Under the pieces are notes generated by a model that ran no database searches, was not told the origin of the DNA, and saw only the letters and a list, made by a program, of their open reading frames with translations. From positions 272,188 through 336,187 of the forward strand of contig NZ_VIGP01000006.1 in NCBI RefSeq assembly GCF_009299795.1: a DNA stretch of 64,000 nt, given 5' to 3'. Within the stretch, counting starts at the first letter, position 1. Each line of letters opens with the position of its first letter. The stretch comes from Brachybacterium subflavum (GTDB lineage: Bacteria; Actinomycetota; Actinomycetes; Actinomycetales; Dermabacteraceae). The translations under genes and the position numbers were made by a program. Positions 51,605 through 59,563 of this stretch are shown one piece after another.

Positions 51605-53349
51605 CGCCGTCCTCCCGCGGTCACGTGGTCGATCGCCGACTGCAGGGCCTCGTCACCGACGCCGCGGGCGCTGAGGTAGCCGTCGGGTCGCACGAGGATC
51701 CACTCCTCGTCGGCGAGGGCCAGGGTGTCGCTGACCAGCGCGTCGGCGTCCGGAATGCGGTGCGCGGCGCCGCGTGCGGAGGAAATCGTGGTGCCGCGGA
51801 ATGCACCGGGGTCCGACGGCCGGTCCGCTCCGGATCCGCCGCGGCCGACGAGAGCCACCGTCTCGAGCCAGTCCGGCAGTCCCGCAGCGTCGACCGCGCC
51901 CCGCGCGCCCTCGCGGACGATGAGGTGCCAGGCAGGGGTGCGCAGCGCCGCGCGCAGCATCGTCCAGCCGGGCGACTGCGCCTCGTGGGCCCAGACCTGC
52001 CCGATGCGCTCCCCGGGGCGCGGGCCCGTCGGGCCGTCGGCCGCGCGGGTCGGGTCCGGGTCGCCCGACGCGATGGTCAGCGCGCTGTCGGGGTAGCCGA
52101 TCGCGAGGCCGGACATGCCGCGGATCAGGCCGCGCTCGAACTCCTCGTGCCTGCGCTCCGCGTCCGCGTCCGCATCCGCCTCGACCTCCGCGCCGGCACC
52201 GGCCGGCGCCTCCTGCGTCGTCGCACTCGTAGGGTCGTCGACCATGACCGTCGCCATCACGCGGCTCGTGGAGGCGAGCAGCGCCTGGCCCACCGGCACG
52301 CGCTCCGCATCGTAGGTGTCCAGCAGCGATGCGTCGGCCTGGCCGCGCAGCACCATGGCGAGCTTCCAGGCGAGGTTGTAGGCCTCCTGGACGCCGGTGT
52401 TCAGCCCCTGCCCGGAGGCGGGGGAGTGCACGTGGGCGGCATCGCCCGAGACGAAGCAGCGGCCCACGTGCATCGCGGGCACCGCGCGCTGCTGGATCGT
52501 GAAGCGCGAGACCCAGCTGGGCTGCTCGACGACCGTCTCGCGGCCCAGCGCCTGGGTGAGCTTGGTGCTGAACTGCCGGGCGATCTGCTCGGGGTCCGAC
52601 GGGTCGCCCTCACCGGTCGTGTCCAGCAGGCGCCACGTGCCCGCCTCCGGGAACGGGAAGAGCATGAGCGCGCCGCCCTCGGGGAACATCCAGTGCACGC
52701 CGTCGCGGTCCACGTCGGTGTGCACGACCGCGTCGGCGATCAGCCAGGTGTGGGCGGACTCGCCGGTCAGGGGCAGTCCGAGTGCCTTGCGGACGGTCGA
52801 GTGGCCGCCGTCGCATCCCCACAGGTACCGCGCGCGCACGGTCTCGGACGTGGCCGACGTGTCGCTCTGCACGGTGCTCCCCGCGTCGGCCCCGGGGCCC
52901 GGATCGGCCCGGTGGCGCAGCGCGGCGGTGACGCCGTCGGCGTCCTGCTCGAAGGACTCGAGGGTGGTGCCCCACTCGATCTCGACGCCGAGCATCGCGG
53001 CCGCAGCACGCAGCGCGCGCTCGATGATCACCTGGTCGACGTTGAGCATGAAGGGGAAGCGCGTGGCGAGATCCCCGAAGTCGAAGTCCAGACGGTCGGT
53101 GCCCTCCGTCTCGTGGCGGACGAAGGCGTTGACGCGCGTGCCGTGGGGAGCGATCTCGCCGAGGATCCCGATCTGGTCGTAGACCTCCAGGCTGCGTGCG
53201 TGCGCCCCGAGGGCCCGGCTGGTCGTCGCCGGTCCGCGCGCGGCATCCACGAGCCGCACGGACACTCCCGAGCGCGCGAGGTTCACCGCCGCCATGAGGC
53301 CGACGGGCCCGGCGCCCGCCACGAGGACATCGACATCGTGATCAGTCAT
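51601..53349 (-). CDS. FAD-dependent aromatic monooxygenase (PHBH/PheA class A)
   Basis: 582 residues. FAD/NADPH motifs: VDVLVAGAGPVGLMAAVNLA at the N-terminus, RARYLWGCDGGHSTVRKALGL (DG motif) near residue 180, and RCFVSGDAAHVHSPASGQGLN (GD motif) near residue 298. The C-terminal thioredoxin-like region is present but interrupted by an acidic Ala-Asp repeat (EVEADADADAE). Likely hydroxylates a phenolic compound. Divergent from a MarR gene that probably represses it; coupled to the downstream cyclase. Confidence 0.9.
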   Translation of the reverse strand: MTDHDVDVLVAGAGPVGLMAAVNLARSGVSVRLVDAARGPATTSRALGAHARSLEVYDQIGILGEIAPHGTRVNAFVRHETEGTDRLDFDFGDLATRFPFMLNVDQVIIERALRAAAAMLGVEIEWGTTLESFEQDADGVTAALRHRADPGPGADAGSTVQSDTSATSETVRARYLWGCDGGHSTVRKALGLPLTGESAHTWLIADAVVHTDVDRDGVHWMFPEGGALMLFPFPEAGTWRLLDTTGEGDPSDPEQIARQFSTKLTQALGRETVVEQPSWVSRFTIQQRAVPAMHVGRCFVSGDAAHVHSPASGQGLNTGVQEAYNLAWKLAMVLRGQADASLLDTYDAERVPVGQALLASTSRVMATVMVDDPTSATTQEAPAGAGAEVEADADADAERRHEEFERGLIRGMSGLAIGYPDSALTIASGDPDPTRAADGPTGPRPGERIGQVWAHEAQSPGWTMLRAALRTPAWHLIVREGARGAVDAAGLPDWLETVALVGRGGSGADRPSDPGAFRGTTISSARGAAHRIPDADALVSDTLALADEEWILVRPDGYLSARGVGDEALQSAIDHVTAGGRR

Positions 53350-53370
53350 CGGTTCCTGCTTCCTGCAGTG

Positions 53371-53378
53371 TTAGCTAA
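53371..53378. promoter_or_regulatory. TTAGCTAA palindrome, candidate MarR operator
   Basis: TTAGCTAA is an AT-containing 8-bp palindrome in a GC-rich setting, 22 bases upstream of the monooxygenase ATG and 42 bases upstream of the MarR ATG. The sequence GTTAGCTAAGCTGAC extends it imperfectly. Position suits repression of both divergent promoters. Confidence 0.5.
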
Positions 53379-53419
53379 GCTGACGCAGGGAAGTGTTCCA
53401 CCAGGAGGGCGAGAGGGCA

Positions 53420-53890
53420 ATGCAGGACGAGACGCAGAAGACATCCGCAATCGGCGGCGATGCGCTCCCGCTGCTAGCGCTCCTGCAGCGCGGTCTGCGC
53501 GTGCTGACCGACGAATTCGTGCAGCGCATGGAGGTCGCAGGCATCGACCCCATCACCCCGGCGCACGCGATCGTGCTCATGCACTTGGGGCAGGAGTCCC
53601 CGCTGACCGTCGCCGCGCTCGCGCGGCGGGCCGACGTCACCCGCCAGACCATGCACCGCGCGGTCATGCAGCTCGTCGACGAGGGGATCCTGACCAGCGC
53701 GCCGGGAACGGGCTTCCCCCGCAGCAAGCTGATCGGGCTGACGGAGGCGGGTGAGCGCCGCCGCGATCTCGCGCGCGGCATCCTCGACGAGCTCGATCGC
53801 GAGCTCGCGCAGGAGGTCGGCGAGGGCGTCGTCGAGATGCTGCGCGGGGTGCTCGGGAGGGCGTGGGGGCGGGCCGGGTCCGTCGGGTGA
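53420..53890 (+). CDS. MarR-family transcriptional regulator
   Basis: 156 residues. Winged helix: LTVAALARRADVTRQTMHRAVMQLVDEGILTSAPG, then LIGLTEAGERRRDLARGIL typical of MarR wing and helix 5. ATG at 53420 has GAGAGGGCA upstream; an in-frame ATG at 53393 is a weaker alternative. Divergent from the FAD monooxygenase, so likely its phenolic-compound-responsive repressor. Confidence 0.9.
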   Translation: MQDETQKTSAIGGDALPLLALLQRGLRVLTDEFVQRMEVAGIDPITPAHAIVLMHLGQESPLTVAALARRADVTRQTMHRAVMQLVDEGILTSAPGTGFPRSKLIGLTEAGERRRDLARGILDELDRELAQEVGEGVVEMLRGVLGRAWGRAGSVG

Positions 53891-54001
53891 TCGCGCGGCC
53901 CCGTCAATCGCCGATGGGACGTGGGTCGGCCTCTCTGCCGGGGTGGCAGGGAGGTCGCGCACATGCCGGTCGACGACGAGGGGTCGCGCCGCCGTGAAGC
54001 G

Positions 54002-54033
54002 GTCGAGCCGCGAGGCCGTCGAGCCGCGAGGCC
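54002..54033. repeat. Two tandem copies of a 16-bp unit
   Basis: GTCGAGCCGCGAGGCC is repeated exactly (54002-54017 and 54018-54033), followed by GTCGACC. It lies in the 180-base space between the convergent MarR and SMR genes; no gene is evident there. Confidence 0.85.
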
Positions 54034-54070
54034 GTCGACCCTCGGCGTCATCGAATCCTCCGCGCCCGGT

Positions 54071-54385
54071 CTACGCGGCCCCGGTCTCGATCAGCAGCAC
54101 TCCGCCGATGATGAGCGCGACGCCCAGCCCCATCAGCCAGGTGAACGGCTCCTTGAAGACCGCTCGTCCGAGCAGTGCGGTGAGGGCGACGCCGGCGGCC
54201 GCCCAGATGCCGTAGGCGGCGCCGAGCGGGACGCCGTGGGCGAGGGCGAGCGAGAGCAGGGTGAAGGCGCTCAGGTAGCCGAGCGCCACGCCCGCGTACC
54301 AGGGGCGTCGTCCGATGGCCAGGCGCAGGGACATCGTCCCGAAGACCTCGGAGACGATCGCGCCGACGAGCAGTGTCCAGGCCAT
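54071..54385 (-). CDS. Small multidrug resistance (SMR) efflux subunit A
   Basis: 104 residues, four helices, usual SMR length. MAWTLLVGAIVSEVFGTMSLRLA contains Glu13, equivalent to EmrE Glu14, the proton/drug-binding residue; AYGIWAAAGVALTALLG matches the third-helix GxG-type motif. Begins one base before the end of the partner SMR stop (TGATG). Together with the longer upstream SMR gene it probably forms a heterodimeric (EbrAB/YkkCD-type) exporter of cationic compounds. Confidence 0.9.
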   Translation of the reverse strand: MAWTLLVGAIVSEVFGTMSLRLAIGRRPWYAGVALGYLSAFTLLSLALAHGVPLGAAYGIWAAAGVALTALLGRAVFKEPFTWLMGLGVALIIGGVLLIETGAA

Positions 54386-54885
54386 CAGCGCTCCTCCTCC
54401 GACGCCGCCGAGCGGGTCGTGCGATCGAGCGGATCGAGGGGGGCGGCAGACCCCGGCCCTGCGGCGGACTCGGGCCACACGGCGAACTCGGGCCCGACGT
54501 CGGACTCGGGCCCCGCGCCGGACGCGGGCGGCGCCGGCGAGCCGAGCTCCACGCACAGCACCCCCGCGATGACCAGGACGATGCCGATGATCATCGGTGC
54601 CGTGAGCGCTTCGCCGAAGAGGACCAGGGACATGATCGCGGTCAGCGCGACGCCGGATGCTCCCCAGACCCCGTAGGCGACGCCGAGGGGCATGCCCTCG
54701 CGCAGCACGAGGGCGAGAGCGACGAACGCCCCCACGTATCCGACCAGGACGACGGCGTAGAGGGCGGGCTGCTCGAGGGCGCCCTTGAGCGACAGTGAGG
54801 CCGTGACCTCCGCGCCGATCGCGAGGAGCAGGAACGTCCACCCGCGCGAGGTCGCGTTCGACCTCGCGACCGCCTCGGCCGTCAC
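54385..54885 (-). CDS. Small multidrug resistance (SMR) subunit with a C-terminal extension
   Basis: 166 residues from GTG. Four helices occupy residues ~15-115, with Glu26 in WTFLLLAIGAEVTASLSLK as the essential acidic residue and AYGVWGASGVALTAIMS in helix 3. After the normal SMR end there is a ~50-residue acidic Gly/Pro/Ser tail (PASGAGPESDVGPEF and similar units), unusual for SMR proteins. GTGA overlaps the TetR stop. Start supported by GGGAGCC upstream. Confidence 0.85.
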   Translation of the reverse strand: MTAEAVARSNATSRGWTFLLLAIGAEVTASLSLKGALEQPALYAVVLVGYVGAFVALALVLREGMPLGVAYGVWGASGVALTAIMSLVLFGEALTAPMIIGIVLVIAGVLCVELGSPAPPASGAGPESDVGPEFAVWPESAAGPGSAAPLDPLDRTTRSAASEEER

Positions 54886-55427
54886 TCGGCGGCTCCCGCG
54901 CCCTCGTCCACGAGCTCCATGGCCAGGGAGAGCAGCTCCCCGCGCTCGTCCTCCCTCACTGCGGGGATGTCGAGCGAGGCGTTGAACCAGGCGCCGTCGG
55001 CCAGGAGTCGGGCGGCCCGCAGCGCCGCGCGACGACGCGGACTCCCCTCGAGCTCGAAGCCGAACCACGGGTCGAGCCTGCGCGACCACTGCTCGCACAG
55101 CATGTCCCGCAGCCGCGCATCGGCGATCAGCGCGAGGTCGCTGTGCGCGAACTCCCCGCGCAGCGCGTGGGACACGTAGGCGCGCAGGCGATCGGCAGGA
55201 TCGTCGAGGTCGGCATGCTCCTGCTCCAGGCACCCCTGGAGGTCCGACTCCCAGAGATCCACGATGCGATCGACGACGGCGACGAGCAGCTTCTGCTTGG
55301 TGCCCACGTGATGGACCACGCCGGGTTTGGTCAGTCCGGTCTCCCGGGCCACGGCGTCGAGGGTGAGCGGCTCGTGCTGCGCGAGCACGGCGATCGCGGC
55401 GTCCAGGACCTCGGGTCTCGTCGGCAT
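54882..55427 (-). CDS. TetR-family regulator of the SMR pair
   Basis: 181 residues. HTH: LTLDAVARETGLTKPGVVHHVGTKQKLLVAVVDRIV; the C-terminal half resembles TetR_C domains of QacR-like regulators. Its stop overlaps the start of the first SMR gene, so regulator and pump form one operon. A palindrome 12 bases upstream of the ATG is the likely binding site, giving drug-inducible autoregulation. Confidence 0.9.
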   Translation of the reverse strand: MPTRPEVLDAAIAVLAQHEPLTLDAVARETGLTKPGVVHHVGTKQKLLVAVVDRIVDLWESDLQGCLEQEHADLDDPADRLRAYVSHALRGEFAHSDLALIADARLRDMLCEQWSRRLDPWFGFELEGSPRRRAALRAARLLADGAWFNASLDIPAVREDERGELLSLAMELVDEGAGAAE

Positions 55428-55439
55428 GGGCACAGGATA

Positions 55440-55459
55440 CCTACCATCCGTATGGTCGG
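55440..55459. promoter_or_regulatory. Inverted repeat, likely TetR operator
   Basis: CCTACCAT (55440-55447), spacer CCGT, ATGGTCGG (55452-55459): seven of eight positions pair. It lies 13-32 bases before the TetR/SMR operon start, a typical autoregulatory position. Confidence 0.65.
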
Positions 55460-55706
55460 TCGACTCCGCGGACCCGTCGGGCGGTGCCGGCATCGAGGCA
55501 GCGGGGGCCTCGTGCGTTCGACGACGCGCGCCGGATCGTGACCCATTCGAGACCGTCCACGTGACCCACGCACTACGCGCTGACCAGGAAATTCGCCGAC
55601 ACTGACCCGGAGGGGTCCAGACCGCATCGATGACGCTGCGGGAGCACCGATGCCGGTGCTGCGGCGACCTCTTCCTCTCCTCGGCTCTTCTCCTCGAAGG
55701 ACACTG

Positions 55707-57005
55707 ATGGCTCCTCGTCTCGGCGCGCTCACCGACAAGCTCACCGGCAAGCTCACCGGCAAGAAGAAGGTGGGTGTCATCTCCGCGCTCTCCTGCTGCG
55801 GCTGCGGCGGTCTCGCATTCCTCCTGCTCATGACGCTCGGCGTGATCGGCGTGTTCGTCGCGCCGACGACGACCACCCCGAGCGATGACCCCACGGTGGT
55901 CGCCCAGTCCGCCGACCGCGAGGCCCAGGCATCGCAGGAGCCCGCGCCGTCGGCCTCCGAGGCTGCGACGCCGACCGAGACGCCGAGCGCGAGCGCGACG
56001 CCCGATGCGTCGACGGCGGCGACCACCTCGACCGCGCCGTCGGCATCTGCCAGCGCGTCGCCGACCCCCGATGCCTCCACCGCCCTCGGCATGCTCGAGA
56101 CGCTCGAGGTGAAGGGCCGCGCCCCGAAGACGGGCTACGACCGCGACCTGTTCGGGTGGCGCGACGACGTCGACCACAACGGCTGCGACACCCGCAACGA
56201 CGTGCTGCGCCGGGACCTCTCGAACATCGTGCTCAAGCACGGCACCGACGGCTGCGTCGTGCTGACGGGCACGCTCAGCCCCTCGCCCTACAGCGGCGAG
56301 GACGTCTCCTTCGACCAGCAGAACAACAACTCCCTGGACATCGACCACGTGGTCGCGCTCTCCGACGCCTGGCAGACGGGCGCCTCCGGCTGGGACGAGG
56401 AGGCCCGCCACGCGTTCGCCAACGACCCGCTGAACCTCCTCGCGGTCGAGAGCGGCCTGAACCGGCAGAAGAGCGACGGCGACGCCGCGACCTGGCTGCC
56501 GCCCCGGAAGGCGTACCGCTGCGAGTACGTCGCCCGCCAGATCGCCGTGAAGTCCGAGTATGACCTGTGGGTCAAGCCCGCCGAGAAGGACGCGATGCGC
56601 GCGGTGCTCGAGGACTGCGAGGACACGCCGGCGTTCGCCGGGGCCGTCGCCACCCCCGACCGGTGGGAGGGCGACAACGCCACCGAGGCCCCGGCGCCGA
56701 CGAAGAAGCCGAAGGAGAGCTCGAAGGCGTCGGGATCCTCGTCGAAGGGGTCGTCGTCGAAGGATTCTTCGTCCTCGAAGACGTCGTCGTCCTCCACGAA
56801 GTCCTCGTCCGGGTCCTCGAGCTCCAAGTCGTCGGGCTCCGGGTCCTCGGACTCGTCATCCTCCGGCTCCAGCAGCGGCTCGGGGAGCGCGTATTACAAG
56901 AACTGCGACGCCGTGCGGGCGGCGGGCAAGGACCCGATCCATGCGGGGGACCCGGGGTATGCGCGCCACCTCGACCGTGACGGCGACGGCGTCGGCTGCG
57001 AATGA
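55707..57005 (+). CDS. Membrane-anchored HNH nuclease (DUF1524) with excalibur domain
   Basis: 432 residues. One membrane segment at ~35-52, then a Thr/Ser/Pro/Ala-rich linker (~55-125). The nuclease domain has DIDHVVALSDAW at 211-222 with the His-containing betabeta-alpha metal motif, NDPLNLLAVESGLNRQKSD completing the HNH pattern. A long Ser/Lys/Gly linker precedes an excalibur calcium-binding domain with CDAVRAAGKDPIHAGDPGY and DRDGDGVGCE at the very end. Type II topology with the nuclease outside. ATG at 55707 follows GAAGGAC. Possibly nutritional or competence-related extracellular DNase. Confidence 0.92.
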   Translation: MAPRLGALTDKLTGKLTGKKKVGVISALSCCGCGGLAFLLLMTLGVIGVFVAPTTTTPSDDPTVVAQSADREAQASQEPAPSASEAATPTETPSASATPDASTAATTSTAPSASASASPTPDASTALGMLETLEVKGRAPKTGYDRDLFGWRDDVDHNGCDTRNDVLRRDLSNIVLKHGTDGCVVLTGTLSPSPYSGEDVSFDQQNNNSLDIDHVVALSDAWQTGASGWDEEARHAFANDPLNLLAVESGLNRQKSDGDAATWLPPRKAYRCEYVARQIAVKSEYDLWVKPAEKDAMRAVLEDCEDTPAFAGAVATPDRWEGDNATEAPAPTKKPKESSKASGSSSKGSSSKDSSSSKTSSSSTKSSSGSSSSKSSGSGSSDSSSSGSSSGSGSAYYKNCDAVRAAGKDPIHAGDPGYARHLDRDGDGVGCE

Positions 57006-57011
57006 GGAAGA

Positions 57012-57038
57012 GCGCGGGACCGCTCAGTGGTCCCGCGC
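57012..57038 (+). terminator. Intrinsic-type terminator after the HNH nuclease gene
   Basis: GCGCGGGACC (57012-57021) pairs perfectly with GGTCCCGCGC (57029-57038) around a seven-base loop, beginning seven bases after the stop codon. No U-tract. Confidence 0.75.
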
Positions 57039-57064
57039 CCTCGAACTGCAGTGATGACGCCCTA

Positions 57065-57095
57065 GCTCACGATCCTGGCGGTGAGGATCGTGAGC
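57065..57095. terminator. Second hairpin between convergent genes
   Basis: An 11-bp perfect stem: GCTCACGATCC (57065-57075) and GGATCGTGAGC (57085-57095) with a nine-base loop. Sited 17 bases beyond the stop of the small secreted protein gene on the minus strand, so probably its terminator. Confidence 0.7.
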
Positions 57096-57111
57096 GCCGG
57101 GGCCGTCCGCG

Positions 57112-57519
57112 TCAGCGCACCTGGTCCACCAGGTGGTCGCCGTGCATGTTCGTCGAGGTCTTCACGCCGATGGTCATCTGCGCGTCGGTCTCGGTGTTCA
57201 CGTAGGTGACGTAGACGTGCCCCGCGGCGCCCTCGGCATCCAGGCGCTTCCAGTGCTTGGCGGCGGTGGCGTGGTCGACGAGGTCGGCGCGCGCGCTGCT
57301 GGTCGTGTCGCGCTGCAGGTCGATGTCGTCGCCCACGCCGAACTCCCGGACCGTGCGGTCCGCGTAGTCGACGGGGCTGGTGGTGCTCTGCGAGCTCTGG
57401 GCGGTCTCCGATCCCTGCGCGGAGTCGGCGGTGGTCGGCGCGGCGAGGGCGGCGGGGGCGCTGAGCGCTCCGGCGAGGCCGACGGTGGCGACGATGGCGA
57501 GCTTCCGAGTGCGGGTCAT
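57112..57519 (-). CDS. Small secreted protein of unknown function
   Basis: 135 residues. Signal peptide MTRTRKLAIVATVGLAGALSAPAALA, likely cut after ALA-A. The mature part has a Ser/Thr/Gln-rich linker, then DRTVREFGVGDDIDLQRDTTSSARADLVDHATAAKHWKRLDAEGAAGHVYVTYVNTETDAQ, with no cysteine and no domain I recognise. ATG at 57519 follows GGAAGGTCTGATCC. Convergent with the HNH/excalibur nuclease gene. Confidence 0.8.
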   Translation of the reverse strand: MTRTRKLAIVATVGLAGALSAPAALAAPTTADSAQGSETAQSSQSTTSPVDYADRTVREFGVGDDIDLQRDTTSSARADLVDHATAAKHWKRLDAEGAAGHVYVTYVNTETDAQMTIGVKTSTNMHGDHLVDQVR

Positions 57520-57623
57520 ACTGGATCAGACCTTCCTTCGAGGTGACGAGATGCCCGGGGAGGGAAGAGTCCGAATGACCGACCCCGTGCATCATGCACT
57601 GTCGTTGACCCACTCTTTGCCTA

Positions 57624-57644
57624 CGTTTGACCCGTTGTCAAACG
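57624..57644. promoter_or_regulatory. CGTTTGA inverted repeat upstream of the small secreted protein
   Basis: CGTTTGA (57624-57630), seven-base spacer, TCAAACG (57638-57644), perfect. On the minus strand it contains TTGACA, a consensus-like -35, so it may be a promoter element or operator for the gene starting at 57519, about 105 bases away. Confidence 0.45.
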
Positions 57645-57659
57645 CCAGGCACGGCACGT

Positions 57660-57714
57660 GGACGCTCACGTGGACGTTCGGGCGGATGCTCACGTGGACG
57701 CCCGGGCGGACGCT
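57660..57714. repeat. Tandem 24-bp repeat abutting the MFS gene stop
   Basis: GGACGCTCACGTGGACG followed by TTCGGGC (57660-57683), then a second copy differing at three positions (57684-57707), then GGACGCT of a third. It ends exactly at the MFS stop codon. No gene is evident in this spacer. Confidence 0.85.
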
Positions 57715-58960
57715 AGAGGGCGTCGGCCGTCGTCCCCGACGCGCGCCGATGCACCCCGAACGAGATCCCCACGATCCCGAGCCCCAGCACCGCGAGCAGC
57801 ATGCCCGTCCACGCGGGGGCGAGCAGCCCCCAGCCGGCGGCGAGCACCGCGGCGCCGAGCGCCGCGCCGAGCGAGTTGCCGATGTTCAGCGCCGAGTGGT
57901 GCAGGGAGGCCGCGAGCGAGGGGGCGTCGGGCGAGGCGTCGAGCAGGAACAGCTGCAGGGACGGGCCCATGAGCTGGGACGTCACCGCGATCACGAAGAG
58001 CATGATCATGCCCGCGACCGCCCAGTGGGCGACCAGCGCGAACACCGCGAAGCTCGCTGCCATGCCCACCAGGCCCAGGAGGATCGTGCCGTAGATCGAG
58101 CGGTCGGTGAGGCGCCCGGCGACGATGTTCCCCACGGTCATGCCGACGCCGAAGACGAACAGCGCGAGTGGCACGGTGCGCTCGGAGAGGCCCAGCACGC
58201 CGGGCACGATCTCGCCGATGTAGCTGTAGACCGCGAACATGCCGCCGAAGCCGATCGCGCCGATGCCCAGGCCCAGCCACACCTGCGCGCGGCGCAGCGC
58301 CCGCAGCTCGCCGAGCATCGAACCGGTCGTGCCGGAACCCTCGGGCTCCGGCACGAGACGCCAGATGGCGAGAGTGCTCGCGAGCGCCAGGACCATCACG
58401 ATCCAGTAGGCGGCGCGCCAGCCGACGCTCTGGCCGAGCGCCGTCGAGGCGGGCACCCCGAGCATCGTCGCAATCGTCAGGCCCAGCATCACCTTGGAGA
58501 CCGAGCGGGCGCGCCGGCCGGGAGGGGAGAGGCGGGAGGCGACGAGCGCGGCCACGCCGAAGAAGGCGCCGTGGGGGAGTCCGGCGACGAACCGCGCGAT
58601 CGCGAGGATCGAGAACGTGGGCGCGATCGCGGAGATCAGGTTCCCCGCGCCGATCAGGGCGATGAGCAGGACGAGCAGTCGGGCGCGCGGCATCCTCGCG
58701 GCGGCGATCGTCACCACGGGCGCGCCGATCACGACGCCCAGCGCGTAGAGGGTGATGAGCATGCCGGCCTGCGGGACGCTCACGGTGAGCGAGCGGGCGA
58801 TCTGCGGCAGCAGGCCCATGGAGGCGAACTCGGTGGTGCCGATCGCGAAGGCGCCGAGGGCCATCGCGAGGATGACCAGGCGAAGGCGCGCGGGCTCGAG
58901 CGGCGCGGCCGACGGGGTCTGGCTGGACGAGGTCTGGCTCGACGGGGAGGGCGGGGTCAC
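57713..58960 (-). CDS. MFS transporter, arabinose-efflux/AraJ-type
   Basis: 415 residues from GTG at 58960, which has GGAGATGCC upstream; a longer ATG start at 59053 would include sequence resembling a promoter (TACGAT) and is disfavoured. Twelve predicted helices. FAIGTTEFASMGLLPQIA in helix 1 and RFVAGLPHGAFFGVAALV in helix 4 (the A-type efflux motif GxxxGxxxG region) fit the DHA1/AraJ group. RLSPPGRRARSVSKVMLGL is the family loop after helix 4. Probably exports a sugar or drug-like compound. Confidence 0.9.
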   Translation of the reverse strand: MTPPSPSSQTSSSQTPSAAPLEPARLRLVILAMALGAFAIGTTEFASMGLLPQIARSLTVSVPQAGMLITLYALGVVIGAPVVTIAAARMPRARLLVLLIALIGAGNLISAIAPTFSILAIARFVAGLPHGAFFGVAALVASRLSPPGRRARSVSKVMLGLTIATMLGVPASTALGQSVGWRAAYWIVMVLALASTLAIWRLVPEPEGSGTTGSMLGELRALRRAQVWLGLGIGAIGFGGMFAVYSYIGEIVPGVLGLSERTVPLALFVFGVGMTVGNIVAGRLTDRSIYGTILLGLVGMAASFAVFALVAHWAVAGMIMLFVIAVTSQLMGPSLQLFLLDASPDAPSLAASLHHSALNIGNSLGAALGAAVLAAGWGLLAPAWTGMLLAVLGLGIVGISFGVHRRASGTTADAL

Positions 58961-59122
58961 GGCATCTCCAGCGGAACGGGGCGGATCATCGCTGCCGACG
59001 CTGGGAGCGGTGTGGACCGATCGATCGTATAGGCCTGCGCAGTGACGGGTCACGCGGCGTCCGCGTCGTGCCGCTGTCAGCCGCGCGGGCCGCGCTGATC
59101 GATGGTCACCGCCTCCTCGCGG

Positions 59123-59563
59123 TCAGCGCCCCGTCTGCCGCACCGCCACGTGCACCACGGGCTCGTCCTCCTGCCCGATCACGACGACGAATGCCGCCGA
59201 TCCCTCGACGCCCTCGGCGATGCGATCGCCCTTCTTCTGCACGCCGTCTCCCAGGCGCTCCGTCGCCGCGGCCATGTCGTCCTTGAAGGCGCGGGACTCG
59301 ATGCCGTCGGGGAAGTTGTCCTCCACCCACGCGTCGATCTCGTCGGCGGGCCCGGAGAAGGTGACGACCCTGCTCCACTTCTCGTCGCCCTGCAGGGGTG
59401 CGTCCGCGACGGACGCCTCCACGTTCGGGGCGCCGAGGCCCGCGGCCTCGAGGACGGTCTGAGCATCCATCTCGGTCTCCTCGGTGTCGGGCTTCCCGCA
59501 GGCGGCCAGCAGCATCGTGGCGGCGGCGAGGGGGAAGAGGGGGAGAAGAGCTCGTCGTCTCAC
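59123..59563 (-). CDS. Lipoprotein coupled to the WXG-motif effector candidate (possible immunity)
   Basis: 146 residues from GTG. Signal RRRALLPLFPLAAATMLLAAC with lipobox LAAC; mature part begins GKPDTEETEMDAQTVLEAAG and forms a small alpha/beta domain with no family I recognise. GGAAGGG lies before the GTG, and the GTG overlaps the stop of the preceding gene (GTGA). A surface-anchored protein made from the same message as a secreted effector candidate is the expected arrangement for immunity against an extracytoplasmic toxin; this is inference. Confidence 0.75.
   Translation of the reverse strand: MRRRALLPLFPLAAATMLLAACGKPDTEETEMDAQTVLEAAGLGAPNVEASVADAPLQGDEKWSRVVTFSGPADEIDAWVEDNFPDGIESRAFKDDMAAATERLGDGVQKKGDRIAEGVEGSAAFVVVIGQEDEPVVHVAVRQTGR

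Noticed and set aside
58961..59053. Longer ATG start for the MFS transporter
   Set aside because: It would read through a TACGAT-type promoter element and adds a polar tail; the GTG at 58960 has a good ribosome site.
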